Source: JBBPYC01 sp038200275 (GTDB taxonomy: Bacteria; Pseudomonadota; Gammaproteobacteria; Burkholderiales; Burkholderiaceae_C). Taken from it: a DNA stretch of 64,000 bases. Positions within the stretch are counted from its first letter, which is position 1. Each line of letters opens with the position of its first letter. Made by a program: the position numbers and the translations under genes. The notes below the pieces were generated by a model. It was not told where the DNA came from. It was given only the letters and a program-made list of their open reading frames with translations, and did not search any database. This document shows positions 43,971-53,050 of the stretch, one piece after another. The DNA is taken from NCBI GenBank assembly GCA_038200275.1, contig JBBPYC010000082.1, positions 124,001 to 188,000 on the forward strand. The letters run 5' to 3'.

Positions 43971-46547
43971 ATGGAAGTCTCCCGCATTCGCGCCCTGCGG
44001 GGCCCCAACCTCTGGAGCCGCCTGACCGCGATCGAAGCCGTCGTGAAATGCGAGCCAGCCGAATGTGCGATCGATGCAGACGACGCATTCGAAACACGGC
44101 TGCGGGCACGCTTTCCCGCGATCGGGGCGTTGCGCGCGCCTGGCTTCGAGCAGCCCTTGTCGCTCGCCCATGTGCTGGAGGCAGCTGCGTTGAACCTGCA
44201 GGCACACGCCGGCTGCCCAGTCACTTTCAGCCGCACTGCCAGCACAGTGGACGTCGGCGTGTTCCAAGTTGTCGTCGAGTACACCGAGGAAGAAGTGGGC
44301 CGGCAAGCGCTCGCGCACGCGCGTGCGTTGATCGATGCCGCCGTGGCCGACACGCCGTTCGATGCCGACGCAGCGATTGCACAACTGCGTGCCACCGACG
44401 AGGACGTGCGGCCGGGTCCGAGCACTGCCGCGATCATCGACGCCGCCGTGGTGCGCGGCATCCCCTGGCGGCGGCTCACGCGCGGCAGCCTCGTGCAGTT
44501 CGGATGGGGTTCGAAGCAGCGCCGGATCCAGGCTGCCGAAGTGGACCAGACCAGTGCGGTGTCCGAATCGATCGCGCAGGACAAGGACCTGACGAAGTCG
44601 CTGCTGCATGCAGCCGGCGTCCCGGTGCCACTGGGCCGCCCGGTGGCAGACCCAGACGACGCCTGGGCTGCCGCGCTGTCGATTGGCTTGCCGGTGGTGG
44701 TCAAGCCGCAGGGCGGCAATCAGGGCAAAGGCGTCACCGTCAACATCACAGACCGTGCGCACCTCGATACTGCATTTCGCGTCGCAACCGAATACGGCGA
44801 TGTGATGGTCGAGCGCTATCTGCCGGGCGATGATTACCGGCTGCTCGTCGTCGGCGACCGGCTGGTGGCCGCTTCCCGACGCGAGCCGCCGCTCGTCGTC
44901 GGCGACGGCGAAAGCTCGGTCCGGCAGTTGGTCGACGCGGTCAACGCGGATCCCCGCCGCGGCGACGGCCATGCCACCGCGCTGACCCGCATTCGGTTCG
45001 ACGACATCGCGGTCGCACGCCTTGCCGTGCAGGGACTTCAGCCCGACTCGGTGCCCGACAAAGGCCGCCGTGTGGTGCTGCGCAACAATGCCAACCTGTC
45101 GACCGGCGGCACCGCTACCGATGTGACCGACGAAGTACACCCGGAAGTCGCCGCGCGCGCGGTGGCGGCGGCTCAGATGGTCGGGCTGCACATCTGCGGC
45201 GTCGATCTGGTGTGTGAAACCGTGAACCGCCCGCTTGAGCAACAAGCCGGTGGCGTGGTCGAAGTGAATGCCGCACCCGGCCTGCGCATGCACCTGACGC
45301 CGTCTTATGGAAAAGGCCGTGCGGTGACCGATGCGATGGTGTCGCACCTGTACAAGCCCGGCGACGATGGCCGCATCCCGCTGGTCGCCGTCACCGGCAC
45401 CAACGGCAAGACCACGGTAACGCGTCTGATCGCGCATCTGCTGGCCGGCAGCGGTCTGCGCGTGGGCATGACGAACACCGACGGCGTCTACGTGGCCGGC
45501 CGGCAGATCGACAGCGGCGACTGTAGCGGCCCCAAAAGTGCACGCAACGTGCTGCTGCACCCGGACGTGGACGCTGCGGTGCTAGAGACGGCACGCGGCG
45601 GCCTGCTGCGCGAAGGACTCGGCTTCGACCGCTGCCAAGTTGCGGTTGTGACCAATGTCGGTGCGGGCGATCACCTGGGGCTGAACTACATCACCACGGT
45701 AGAAGACCTCGCGGTGCTGAAGCGCGTGATCGTGCAGAACGTCGCGCCGGGCGGTTATGCGGTGCTGAACGCAGGCGATCCGATCGTGGCCGCCATGTCC
45801 GCGAGCTGTCCGGGCGAGGTGATCTACTTTTGTCTGGATCGCCAGCATCCGCTGATCGCAACCCAACTTGCCCAAGGCAAGCGGGCTGTCTACATGGAGG
45901 GCGATGCGCTGGTGCTTCGCGAAGGCGCCTGGCGCGAGCGGCTTTCGCTGCGCGATGTGCCGCTGACTCGCGGGGGTGCGATCGGCTTTCAAGTGGAAAA
46001 CGCAATGGCTGCGGTGGCCGCTGCCTGGGCGCTCAGACTTGATTGGGACACCGTGCGAAGGTCGCTCAGCAGTTTCTCGAACGACAGTGGCAACGCGCCG
46101 GGCCGCTTCAATGTGATGGACTACCGCGGTGCCACCGTAATCGCCGACTACGGTCACAACGCCGATGCCATGCGCGCGCTGGTGGCAGCCGTCGATGCGA
46201 TGCCCGCTTCGGGCAAGCGCAGCGTGGTGATCAGCGGCGCCGGCGACCGGCGCGACGAGGACCTGCGAGAACAGACCGCGATCCTTGGTGCTGCATTCGA
46301 CGACGTGATCTTGTACCAGGATCAGGCCCAGCGCGGCCGTGCCGATGGCGAGGTGATCGCGCTGCTGCGTGAGGGCCTCGAGGGTGCGCGCCGCACACGC
46401 TGCATCGAAGCGGTCTACGGTGAGTTTGCAGCGATCGAACTGGCGCTCGCGCGGCTGACGCCGGGCGACTTGTGCCTGGTGCTGGTGGACCAGGTGCCGG
46501 AGGCGCTGGCTTTTCTGGCCGAGCGAACATCGGCTGTGTCGGCTTGA
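43971..46547 (+). CDS. cphA: cyanophycin synthetase
   Basis: An 858-residue enzyme that builds multi-L-arginyl-poly-L-aspartate, a nitrogen reserve polymer, without ribosomes. It has an N-terminal domain (VSRIRALRGPNLWSR), then an ATP-grasp domain adding Asp (QDKDLTKSLLHAAGVPVP, VVKPQGGNQGKGVTVNI, VEVNAAPGLRMHL). The Mur-ligase domain adding Arg has the intact P-loop GTNGKTT (residues 476-482) and the later motifs DCSGPKSARNVL, GRFNVMDYRG and DYGHNADAM. All catalytic regions look complete. It is co-oriented with cphA'. No cyanophycinase gene is in the window. Confidence 0.96.
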   Translation: MEVSRIRALRGPNLWSRLTAIEAVVKCEPAECAIDADDAFETRLRARFPAIGALRAPGFEQPLSLAHVLEAAALNLQAHAGCPVTFSRTASTVDVGVFQVVVEYTEEEVGRQALAHARALIDAAVADTPFDADAAIAQLRATDEDVRPGPSTAAIIDAAVVRGIPWRRLTRGSLVQFGWGSKQRRIQAAEVDQTSAVSESIAQDKDLTKSLLHAAGVPVPLGRPVADPDDAWAAALSIGLPVVVKPQGGNQGKGVTVNITDRAHLDTAFRVATEYGDVMVERYLPGDDYRLLVVGDRLVAASRREPPLVVGDGESSVRQLVDAVNADPRRGDGHATALTRIRFDDIAVARLAVQGLQPDSVPDKGRRVVLRNNANLSTGGTATDVTDEVHPEVAARAVAAAQMVGLHICGVDLVCETVNRPLEQQAGGVVEVNAAPGLRMHLTPSYGKGRAVTDAMVSHLYKPGDDGRIPLVAVTGTNGKTTVTRLIAHLLAGSGLRVGMTNTDGVYVAGRQIDSGDCSGPKSARNVLLHPDVDAAVLETARGGLLREGLGFDRCQVAVVTNVGAGDHLGLNYITTVEDLAVLKRVIVQNVAPGGYAVLNAGDPIVAAMSASCPGEVIYFCLDRQHPLIATQLAQGKRAVYMEGDALVLREGAWRERLSLRDVPLTRGGAIGFQVENAMAAVAAAWALRLDWDTVRRSLSSFSNDSGNAPGRFNVMDYRGATVIADYGHNADAMRALVAAVDAMPASGKRSVVISGAGDRRDEDLREQTAILGAAFDDVILYQDQAQRGRADGEVIALLREGLEGARRTRCIEAVYGEFAAIELALARLTPGDLCLVLVDQVPEALAFLAERTSAVSA

Positions 46548-46717
46548 ACTGGGTCGCGACTTCGACAGTCGGTCAGCGGCGCTGCGCCGACGGCCAGACC
46601 GCTTCGGCCATGTCGCCGAGCAACCGCCAGGCGCGGTGCCGACGCACTTTGTACGCCGCAGCCTCCTGAAAACTAGCAGGGCCAGGCGGCCGCTGTGCGC
46701 ATCCTGTTGCGTGGGCA

Positions 46718-46934
46718 TGGCCTGCCGCGCGATGCCAGAAAACAGAGTGCCCGCCGTGTTCAGCTTGATCGAGGTACGGGGACACGCCCGATCAGGGGTG
46801 ATGCGCGCCCAGCGCGACAGCGCCTGGATGCGCTGGCCGAACGCTGGTTTGGTCACATTCGCGAGATTGACGGCACCGCCCGTGGCGCTTGCTCGGGCGA
46901 GGGTCAGCAAATCTTCGAGCCACTTCGGCTGCAT
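46718..46934 (-). pseudogene. LysR-family regulator, N-terminal remnant
   Basis: About 72 codons from the ATG at 46934 match the helix-turn-helix part of LysR regulators: KWLEDLLTLARASATGG, then NVTKPAFGQRIQALSRW, a worn TPDRA in place of LFxR, and KLNTAGTLF. After that no LysR sequence follows and cphA ends at 46547, so the effector domain is gone. Key recognition-helix residues are also changed. It faces the TctC gene (47043), the usual place for its regulator. The rest of the 46548-47042 gap shows nothing else. Confidence 0.72.
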
Positions 46935-47042
46935 CGGTCTCGATGCGTAAAAGCGTGAAATACTGGCTTGCCGATCTCCGACCATCATGCAAGCCGCAGA
47001 AACGAACAATCGAAGCTTGCGTCCATCTCATAAGCGAGTGCC

Positions 47043-48026
47043 ATGACTCATCTCAAAACTTTGCTGCGCCGCAGCGTTCTGGCCACCAGCGTGCTGCTGC
47101 TGGGCATGTCCCAAGCGCTCGCGCAAGCGCCTTACCCGCAGCGTCCGGTTACGCTGGTGGTGGGTTACCCGCCCGGCGGCAGCACCGATCAGGTCGCGCG
47201 CACGCTGGGCCAAGAACTGAGCACGGTGCTCGGCCAGCCTATGGTGATTGAGAACCTCGGCGGCGCGGGCGGCTCGCTGGCGGCGCAAAAGGTCGCATCG
47301 GCCACGCCGGACGGCTACACCCTGCTGGTGGGCGCGAACAACGAAATCGCAATCAACGCGTTGGTACGCAAGTCGGTTCGCTACCGCATTGGGGATTTCA
47401 CGCCGCTCGCCTTGCTGAGCTCGCAGCCACTGGTACTGACCACCGGCGCGCAGACCGGCATCAGAGACGCCGCCGCGTTCCTGACGGCCGCCAAAGCCAA
47501 ACCGGACCAGTATTCATACGGCAGCTCCGGTGTGGGCACATCGCTGCATATGGCGGGCGAGATGATCAAGCAGCAAGGCGGTGTTGCTCTGACGCACATT
47601 CCCTACCGCGGCACCGGACCGCTCAGCAGCGACCTGATCGGTGGCAGCATCGAGTTCGGCGTTTATGCGCTGTCGAGCGCGTTGCCTCTGATCAAGTCCG
47701 GCAAGCTGGTCGCGCTGGGCACGACCGAGAAGACGCGCTCCCCTGTTACCCCCGACATCCCCGCACTGGCCGAGACGCCTGCGCTGAAAGACGTGGACGT
47801 GAGCGTATGGTTCATGCTGATGGGCCCTAAAGGGTTACCTGATCCCGTCGTGGAGCGACTCAAGTCGGCCCTGGCCGAGGTGCTGAAGGCGCCCGCCTAC
47901 CGCAGCAAGATGGAAGCGTCCGGTTCGACCGTGCCATCTACCCAACCCGATCTCGCGCCCTTCCTCGCTGAGGAGACCGAGAAGTACCGCAAGATCGTTG
48001 AATTTGCCAAGATCAAAGAAGAATGA
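47043..48026 (+). CDS. tripartite tricarboxylate transporter (Bug/TctC) family substrate-binding protein
   Basis: A 327-residue periplasmic protein. The signal peptide ends SQALAQAPYPQ, followed by the family start RPVTLVVGYPPGGSTDQVAR. Later come GSSGVGTSLHMAGEMIKQ and YRGTGPLSSDLIGGSIEFG. These proteins bind carboxylates or amides. No TctA or TctB membrane gene is adjacent, so it is an orphan receptor, as is common in Burkholderiales. Its TGA overlaps the ATG of the next gene (ATGA at 48023-48026), so it is coupled to a deacylase-like hydrolase that may act on the ligand. Confidence 0.93.
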   Translation: MTHLKTLLRRSVLATSVLLLGMSQALAQAPYPQRPVTLVVGYPPGGSTDQVARTLGQELSTVLGQPMVIENLGGAGGSLAAQKVASATPDGYTLLVGANNEIAINALVRKSVRYRIGDFTPLALLSSQPLVLTTGAQTGIRDAAAFLTAAKAKPDQYSYGSSGVGTSLHMAGEMIKQQGGVALTHIPYRGTGPLSSDLIGGSIEFGVYALSSALPLIKSGKLVALGTTEKTRSPVTPDIPALAETPALKDVDVSVWFMLMGPKGLPDPVVERLKSALAEVLKAPAYRSKMEASGSTVPSTQPDLAPFLAEETEKYRKIVEFAKIKEE

Positions 48027-49015
48027 CGCAAACATCCACCACCCAAGCACCGACTGCCGTCTTCGCGCTGTCGCTGCCGAACCTCAAGGAATGGCGCCGC
48101 GGCAACACTGGCGTGGAAGGGGTCTGGTCATTTGACTCCGGACACGCCGGCCGCTGCGTGATGATCACGGCACTGATCCACGGCAACGAACTGTGCGGCG
48201 CCTGGGCGCTGCAGGGCCTACTGGCTGCGGGCTTGCGGCCGCGCCGCGGCCGCTTGACGCTGGCGTTCTGCAACCTAGATGCGTTCGACCGGTTCGATGC
48301 GCAACACCACGACGCCTCCCGCTTTGTTGAGCAGGACCTCAACCGCCAGTGGAGCGCAGAGCGCATGGCCGAAGGCAGTACGCTGGAGCAGCGCCGCGCG
48401 TTGGCGCTGGCACCGTTCGTGAACGAAGCCGACTGGCTGCTCGATCTGCATTCGATGCACGAGCCGTCGTCGCCGCTCAGCATGACCGGCTTGCAGCGCG
48501 GCAATGTCGACCTCGCACTGCAGATGAAGACGCCGGCGACCATCGTGGTGGATCGTGGGCATGCCGATGGCGTGCGGATGCGCGATTTCGGACGTTTCGG
48601 TACGCCGGAAGGCCTGGCTGCAGGCGCGCGTGCGCTGCTGGTGGAGTGCGGCTTTCACGGCGAACTGTCCAGCCGCTCGGTTGCTCAGGACCAATGCCTG
48701 CGCTTTCTCGAACTGTCTGGCGCGGTGCCTCCCGAGGAGCTTGCGCAATTGTTGCCGGGCTGGCGCATGCCTGACGCTGAGGCGCAACAGGTGCTCGAAG
48801 TCACCGGGGCCGAAGTGGCCCAGACCGCATCGGTGCGCTTTGTCGACAACTACCAAGGGCTGGAGCACATCGCCGCAGCCGACACGGTCATCGGCTACGA
48901 CGGATCTCGCGCGATCAAGACGCCGCACGACGACTGCGTGTTGATCATGCCGTCGACCCGGCACGCACAGCCGGGTGTAACCGTTGTGCGGTACGCGCGG
49001 CGACAAATCACCTAA
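48023..49015 (+). CDS. succinylglutamate desuccinylase / aspartoacylase family hydrolase
   Basis: A 330-residue zinc carboxypeptidase-fold (M14-like) protein. Zinc ligands: His and Glu in LIHGNELCG, and His in DLHSMHEPS. The substrate-binding Arg region is FVEQDLNRQWS, and the candidate catalytic Glu is in LLVECGFHGE. The family removes acyl groups from N-acyl amino acids such as N-acetylaspartate or succinylglutamate. It is translationally coupled to the TctC receptor upstream. Nearness to cphA makes an aspartyl substrate tempting, but this is only inference. Confidence 0.88.
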   Translation: MTQTSTTQAPTAVFALSLPNLKEWRRGNTGVEGVWSFDSGHAGRCVMITALIHGNELCGAWALQGLLAAGLRPRRGRLTLAFCNLDAFDRFDAQHHDASRFVEQDLNRQWSAERMAEGSTLEQRRALALAPFVNEADWLLDLHSMHEPSSPLSMTGLQRGNVDLALQMKTPATIVVDRGHADGVRMRDFGRFGTPEGLAAGARALLVECGFHGELSSRSVAQDQCLRFLELSGAVPPEELAQLLPGWRMPDAEAQQVLEVTGAEVAQTASVRFVDNYQGLEHIAAADTVIGYDGSRAIKTPHDDCVLIMPSTRHAQPGVTVVRYARRQIT

Positions 49016-49179
49016 GCAGGTCAGAGGTCAGATGCCCCGTTGCCAAACGGCCAAAAGGCCGCTCTGCTGGGCAGCAACCTGCCCTTCAGAAGCTTGCAGA
49101 AGGCCTCGGCCGATCAAGCAGTGAACGTTGCCGGTCAAGCGGTCCGGCGCGGCAGGGAGTCAGGCGAAGGTCCACGCCC

Positions 49180-49671
49180 TCAGACTTGCTGTGCATCGTC
49201 CATGGGCCACAAGGCCGGCTGCCCCTCGTCTTGCATCGACGTTTCCCGATCTTTCACGATCGTGACCGGCACCCGCGCATCGTGCGTGACTTGTTGCGAC
49301 ACCGAGCCGAGCAGCGCGCTCGACACCGCGCCGTGGCCGCGGGCGCCCATGAAGATGGCGTCGCACTGAAAACGATCGACGATTTCATTCAATGTATTTG
49401 CCGGGTCGCCCAGCGCGACTTCAAGCTCGAACGCGACACCCGCTGTGCGGCACAGCGCTGCAGCCGGCTCCAGCAGGTGCAGGCCCGCTTCGGCACTGGC
49501 GCGCTTGATGAGTTCCGGATCGCGCGTGCTCAGCATTTCGTAGAACGTCGCAGGCTCCTGCACGTTGGCAAGCAGGAACTCGGCGCCGAGCCCTTCTTGC
49601 AGCAGCCGCAGCGCATGATGCAGGGCCGCCAACGCCGGGGTCGAACCATCGATCGGAAGCAGGATCTTCAT
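49180..49671 (-). CDS. universal stress protein, UspA family
   Basis: A 163-residue cytoplasmic protein. It starts MKILLPIDGSTPALAALHHAL and carries the ATP-binding pattern GARGHGAVSSALLGSVSQQV, then ARVPVTIVKD. Such proteins bind ATP and act in stress survival. ATG 49671 is set by homology; the longer frame overlaps the divergent MFS gene. The 164 bp between it and the convergent hydrolase gene hold nothing recognised. Confidence 0.93.
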   Translation of the reverse strand: MKILLPIDGSTPALAALHHALRLLQEGLGAEFLLANVQEPATFYEMLSTRDPELIKRASAEAGLHLLEPAAALCRTAGVAFELEVALGDPANTLNEIVDRFQCDAIFMGARGHGAVSSALLGSVSQQVTHDARVPVTIVKDRETSMQDEGQPALWPMDDAQQV

Positions 49672-49799
49672 ACGGCTTGTTCTCAATTCTTGGGTGAAGG
49701 GATGATGGGGCACGATGCCGCAACGATCATCGTAGCCCCGCCGCGTGGGCGGACCGCGGAACCCGTCTGCAGCGTGTGAAGCTGGCGACAATAGCCGTG

Positions 49800-51467
49800 A
49801 TGCCGTCTCCCGCACCCCCGCCAGCGCCAACGCTGCCGCCCGCCTCCGTGTTGCCGCCCAAAGTACCGACCCCGGCCAAAGCGTTGGATGTCGAATCGCA
49901 GTCTGCGTTCGCACCGCTGAACCGCCCCGTATTCCGCATGTTGTGGAGCACTTGGCTGATCGCCAATCTCTGCATGTGGATGAACGACGTGGCAGCCGCC
50001 TGGCTGATGACGTCGCTGACCACTTCCGCGCTGTGGGTCGCGCTGGTGCAGACGGCGGCCACGCTGCCGGTGTTTTTGCTCGGAATCCCCAGCGGCGCGC
50101 TGGCCGACATTCTGGACCGGCGGCGCTATTTTTTGTTCACGCAGTTGTGGGTTGCAGCCGTGGCGTTGCTGCTGTGCGCAGCCGTGTTGTCGGGCCGGAT
50201 GACGCCGCCGCTGCTGCTCGCACTGATTTTCTTCAACGGCATCGGGCTGGCGATGCGCTGGCCGGTGTTCGCAGCAATCACGCCGGAACTGGTGCCGCGG
50301 GGACAGTTGCCGGCCGCACTGGCGCTGAACGGTGTGTCGATGAACGTGTCGCGCATCATCGGACCGATCGTGGCGGGTGCGTTGATTGCGAGTGCTGGCA
50401 CGCAGTGGGTGTTCGTGCTGAACGCAGCGTTGTCGGTGGTGTCGGCGTTCATCGTGTTCAAGTGGCGGCGCGAACGCGTGCTGAGCCCGTTGGGCCGTGA
50501 GCCGCTGTTCAGCGCGATGCGGGTCGGCATGCAGTTTGTCGCGCAGTCGGCTCGGCTGCGCGCCACGCTGTGGCGCATCGGCTGCTTGTTTTTTCACTCG
50601 ACCGCACTGATGGCGCTGCTGCCACTGCTTGCGCGCGGCATGGACGGCGGCGCGGCCACGTTCACGGTGCTGCTCGCATCGATGGGCGCCGGCGCGATCT
50701 TCATGGTGCTGTTCATGCCGCGGTTGCGCCAGCGACTGTCGCGCGACAACGTGGTGCTGATCGGCGCGGCCGTGCAGTCGGCCATGACGGTGGTGGTGGC
50801 ACTGACCGAACATCGCATGGTGGCAGCGCCTGCGATGTTCGTCTTCGGCATGGCCTGGATCGCGACTGCGAATTCACTCGCAGTGTCGGCCCAGATGGCG
50901 CTGCCGGACTGGGTGCGCGCGCGTGGCATGTCGATGTATCAGATGGCGCTGATGGGGTCGAGTGCGGCCGGCGCCGCCGTCTGGGGCCAGACCGCGCAGT
51001 ACAGCAGCCTGCAGCTCAGTTTGCTGATCTCAGCCGGCTCCGGCGTGGTCATGATGCTGTTGGTGCAGCGCCTTGCACAAGACCGCAGCGTGCTGGAAGA
51101 CCTGACGCCGTCGTCGATCGGCAAGTTGCCGAAGATTCTGGAGCCAGTCGGTAGCGGGAACGTGATCGTTACGATCGAATACCTGATAGACCCCGCGTGT
51201 TCGAACGACTTTCGACGCCTGATGCGTGTCAGCCGGCGTGGCCGCTTGCGCCAGGGCGCGTTGTCTTGGGATTTGCTGCACGACCTGAACGTGCCGGGTC
51301 GCTATGTGGAATCCATTGTGGACCAGTCGTGGATTGAGCATCTGCGGCGCTTCGACCGCGTGACGGCGGACGACGTCGCGGTGCGCGAACGCAAACTGGG
51401 TTTTCACATCGCTGAGGAGCCGCCGGTCGTGACGCGCTATGTGGTGGAACCGCGGCAAGGGCGATGA
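49800..51467 (+). CDS. MFS transporter (MFS_3 / enterobactin exporter-like) with C-terminal monooxygenase-like domain
   Basis: A 555-residue inner-membrane protein with about 12 membrane segments, starting after FAPLNRPVFRMLWSTWLIANL. Loop motifs are LGIPSGALADILDRRRYFL and NGVSMNVSRIIGPIVAGAL. After the last segment (about residue 430), roughly 110 soluble residues follow. Among them GNVIVTIEYLIDP, LRQGALSWDLLHD and YVESIVDQSWIEHLRRFDRVT look like a dimeric alpha+beta barrel (ABM-like). This fusion occurs in a known but unstudied MFS group. The substrate is unknown. A GTG at 49776 is an alternative start. Confidence 0.87.
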   Translation: MPSPAPPPAPTLPPASVLPPKVPTPAKALDVESQSAFAPLNRPVFRMLWSTWLIANLCMWMNDVAAAWLMTSLTTSALWVALVQTAATLPVFLLGIPSGALADILDRRRYFLFTQLWVAAVALLLCAAVLSGRMTPPLLLALIFFNGIGLAMRWPVFAAITPELVPRGQLPAALALNGVSMNVSRIIGPIVAGALIASAGTQWVFVLNAALSVVSAFIVFKWRRERVLSPLGREPLFSAMRVGMQFVAQSARLRATLWRIGCLFFHSTALMALLPLLARGMDGGAATFTVLLASMGAGAIFMVLFMPRLRQRLSRDNVVLIGAAVQSAMTVVVALTEHRMVAAPAMFVFGMAWIATANSLAVSAQMALPDWVRARGMSMYQMALMGSSAAGAAVWGQTAQYSSLQLSLLISAGSGVVMMLLVQRLAQDRSVLEDLTPSSIGKLPKILEPVGSGNVIVTIEYLIDPACSNDFRRLMRVSRRGRLRQGALSWDLLHDLNVPGRYVESIVDQSWIEHLRRFDRVTADDVAVRERKLGFHIAEEPPVVTRYVVEPRQGR

Positions 51468-51491
51468 GTGTGCGGGCGCTGCCACCAACGG

Positions 51492-51557
51492 CTGCTTTGT
51501 ACCAAAACAGCCTGAGCCGACCGCCTTTCCAGCATAGTTTGCTATGGGTTTCGATGA
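51492..51557 (-). repeat. dispersed 66-bp element, copy D (after dtd)
   Basis: Read on the minus strand it begins right after the dtd stop: twelve bases, ATAGC, fourteen bases, AGGCGGTCGGCT, CAGGCTGT, then TTTGGTACAAAGC. The spacing agrees with the other copies, but the left arm and central block are more worn. It lies between the convergent MFS and dtd genes. Confidence 0.5.
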
Positions 51558-52007
51558 CTACTGACTTGCGTTGATCTGCAGCGGAATTGTGACGGGCCCG
51601 TCGTTCACGAGTTCGATCTGCATGTCCGCGCCGAACTGTCCGGATTGCACGATCGGGTGCCGCGCCTGCGCCAGCTGTACGAAATGATCGTAGAGCTTGC
51701 GTGCCAGATCGGGCGCAGCCGCATCAGAAAACCCGGGCCGGTTGCCACTGCTCAGATCGGCCGCCAACGTGAACTGACTGACCACCAGCAGCCCACCGCC
51801 GTGCTCGCTCAAATTGCGGTTCATCTTGCCCGCCTCGTCGGCGAAGATGCGCAGCTTCAGCGTGCGATTCAGCAATTTTTCCGCTTCCTGCTTGCCGTCC
51901 CCGCGCATCGCGCAAAACAGCAGCAACAGGCCCGGGCCGATCTCGCCGACCGTGGCAGCGCCGACCAACACCCGTGCGCGCGCCACGCGCTGAATCAGTG
52001 CCCGCAT
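51558..52007 (-). CDS. dtd: D-aminoacyl-tRNA deacylase
   Basis: A 149-residue enzyme that hydrolyses D-amino acids from mischarged tRNA. It starts MRALIQRVARARVLVG. Active-site motifs are GLLVVSQFTLAAD (SQFTL) and VNDGPVTIPL, the NxGPVT pair that closes the site; NRPGFSDAAAPD is also typical. ATG 52007 is set by homology. It follows the CDF carrier gene by 10 bp on the same strand and is probably co-transcribed. Confidence 0.96.
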   Translation of the reverse strand: MRALIQRVARARVLVGAATVGEIGPGLLLLFCAMRGDGKQEAEKLLNRTLKLRIFADEAGKMNRNLSEHGGGLLVVSQFTLAADLSSGNRPGFSDAAAPDLARKLYDHFVQLAQARHPIVQSGQFGADMQIELVNDGPVTIPLQINASQ

Positions 52008-52017
52008 GATGGGCAGC

Positions 52018-53010
52018 TCAAGTCGGCTCCTCGGGGTCGCTGGCGTGCGCTTCGACTTCGACATTGCTCGGCAGCAACTGGATCGTCGCGCGCAGGCCCG
52101 GCACGGCCGCGATCAACGCCTGCTCGACGCGGGCGCGCGCCGTCGCAGCGCGGCCCAGCGTCCACTTCGCCGGCATGTGCAGGTGCAGATCGACAAAGCG
52201 GCGCTGCCCCGAGCGGCGCGTCGTCAGATGATCGAAGCGCATGGCCGGGTCGGTGAACTGCGCCAGCGTCTGCTCGATCTGCTGCTGCACCTCCGGCTCG
52301 ACCGCTTCGTCCATCAGCCCCTGGGTGGAGCGCCAGACCAGCCGCCCGCCTTCAAACAGCACATTCAGTGCGACGCAGACGGCGACCACCGGGTCCAGCC
52401 AGAGCCAGCCGGTCAACGCGGCCAGCCCAACACCGACCACCACCCCGACCGACGTCCAGACGTCGGCCAGCAAATGGCGCCCATCGGCTTCGAGCGCAAT
52501 CGAGCGGTGCGCGCGCGCCGCGCGCAGCATCAGCCACGCCAGCACGCCGTTGAGGATTGACGAGGCCACCGACAACGCAAGCCCCCAGCCAACCGCCGTC
52601 AGTGGCTGCAGATCGAACAGGCGCTGCCCTGCCGCCCACAAAATCGCACCGGCTGCAATGAAGATCAACAGGCCTTCGAAGCCGGATGAGAAATATTCCG
52701 CCTTGAAGTGTCCGTAGGGATGGTCTGCGTCGGCGGGGCGCGCTGCGATCGTCACCATCGCAAGCGCAAAGGCGGCGCCCGCGAGATTGACAAGTGATTC
52801 CATTGCGTCCGACAGCAGCCCGACCGAGCCGGTCAGCTTCCAGGCCCACGTCTTGAGCGCGATCGTAAAAAACGCCAGCACCAGCGAGGCGGTCAGCAGG
52901 CGCTTGGGCGTCGCAGCTTGCAGCCACGGCGGCGCAGCGGACGACGCGGCGCCCGAGCCACCGACGGGCTTTTCGACAGCAGCGCCGGGCTTCAAGGGAC
53001 GCGGCGCCAA
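52018..53010 (-). CDS. cation diffusion facilitator family metal transporter
   Basis: A 330-residue inner-membrane protein with six predicted segments. Metal-site motifs are LLSDAMESLVN (Asp68) in segment 2 and HLLADVWTSVG in segment 5; HPYGHFKAEYFSS lies between segments 2 and 3. The C-terminal cytoplasmic domain (DLHLHMPAKW) binds metal and dimerises. It should export Zn or a similar ion by proton exchange. The start is a TTG at 53010, the only plausible start before segment 1. The gene lies 40 bp after tyrS, same strand. Confidence 0.9.
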   Translation of the reverse strand: MAPRPLKPGAAVEKPVGGSGAASSAAPPWLQAATPKRLLTASLVLAFFTIALKTWAWKLTGSVGLLSDAMESLVNLAGAAFALAMVTIAARPADADHPYGHFKAEYFSSGFEGLLIFIAAGAILWAAGQRLFDLQPLTAVGWGLALSVASSILNGVLAWLMLRAARAHRSIALEADGRHLLADVWTSVGVVVGVGLAALTGWLWLDPVVAVCVALNVLFEGGRLVWRSTQGLMDEAVEPEVQQQIEQTLAQFTDPAMRFDHLTTRRSGQRRFVDLHLHMPAKWTLGRAATARARVEQALIAAVPGLRATIQLLPSNVEVEAHASDPEEPT

Positions 53011-53050
53011 GCGGCCTCAAGCGGCAGGGCTACTGCGCAGATCAGCCGAT

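Noticed and set aside
43947..45560. 537-residue open frame on the minus strand opposite cphA
   Set aside because: Antisense shadow of a well-supported gene.
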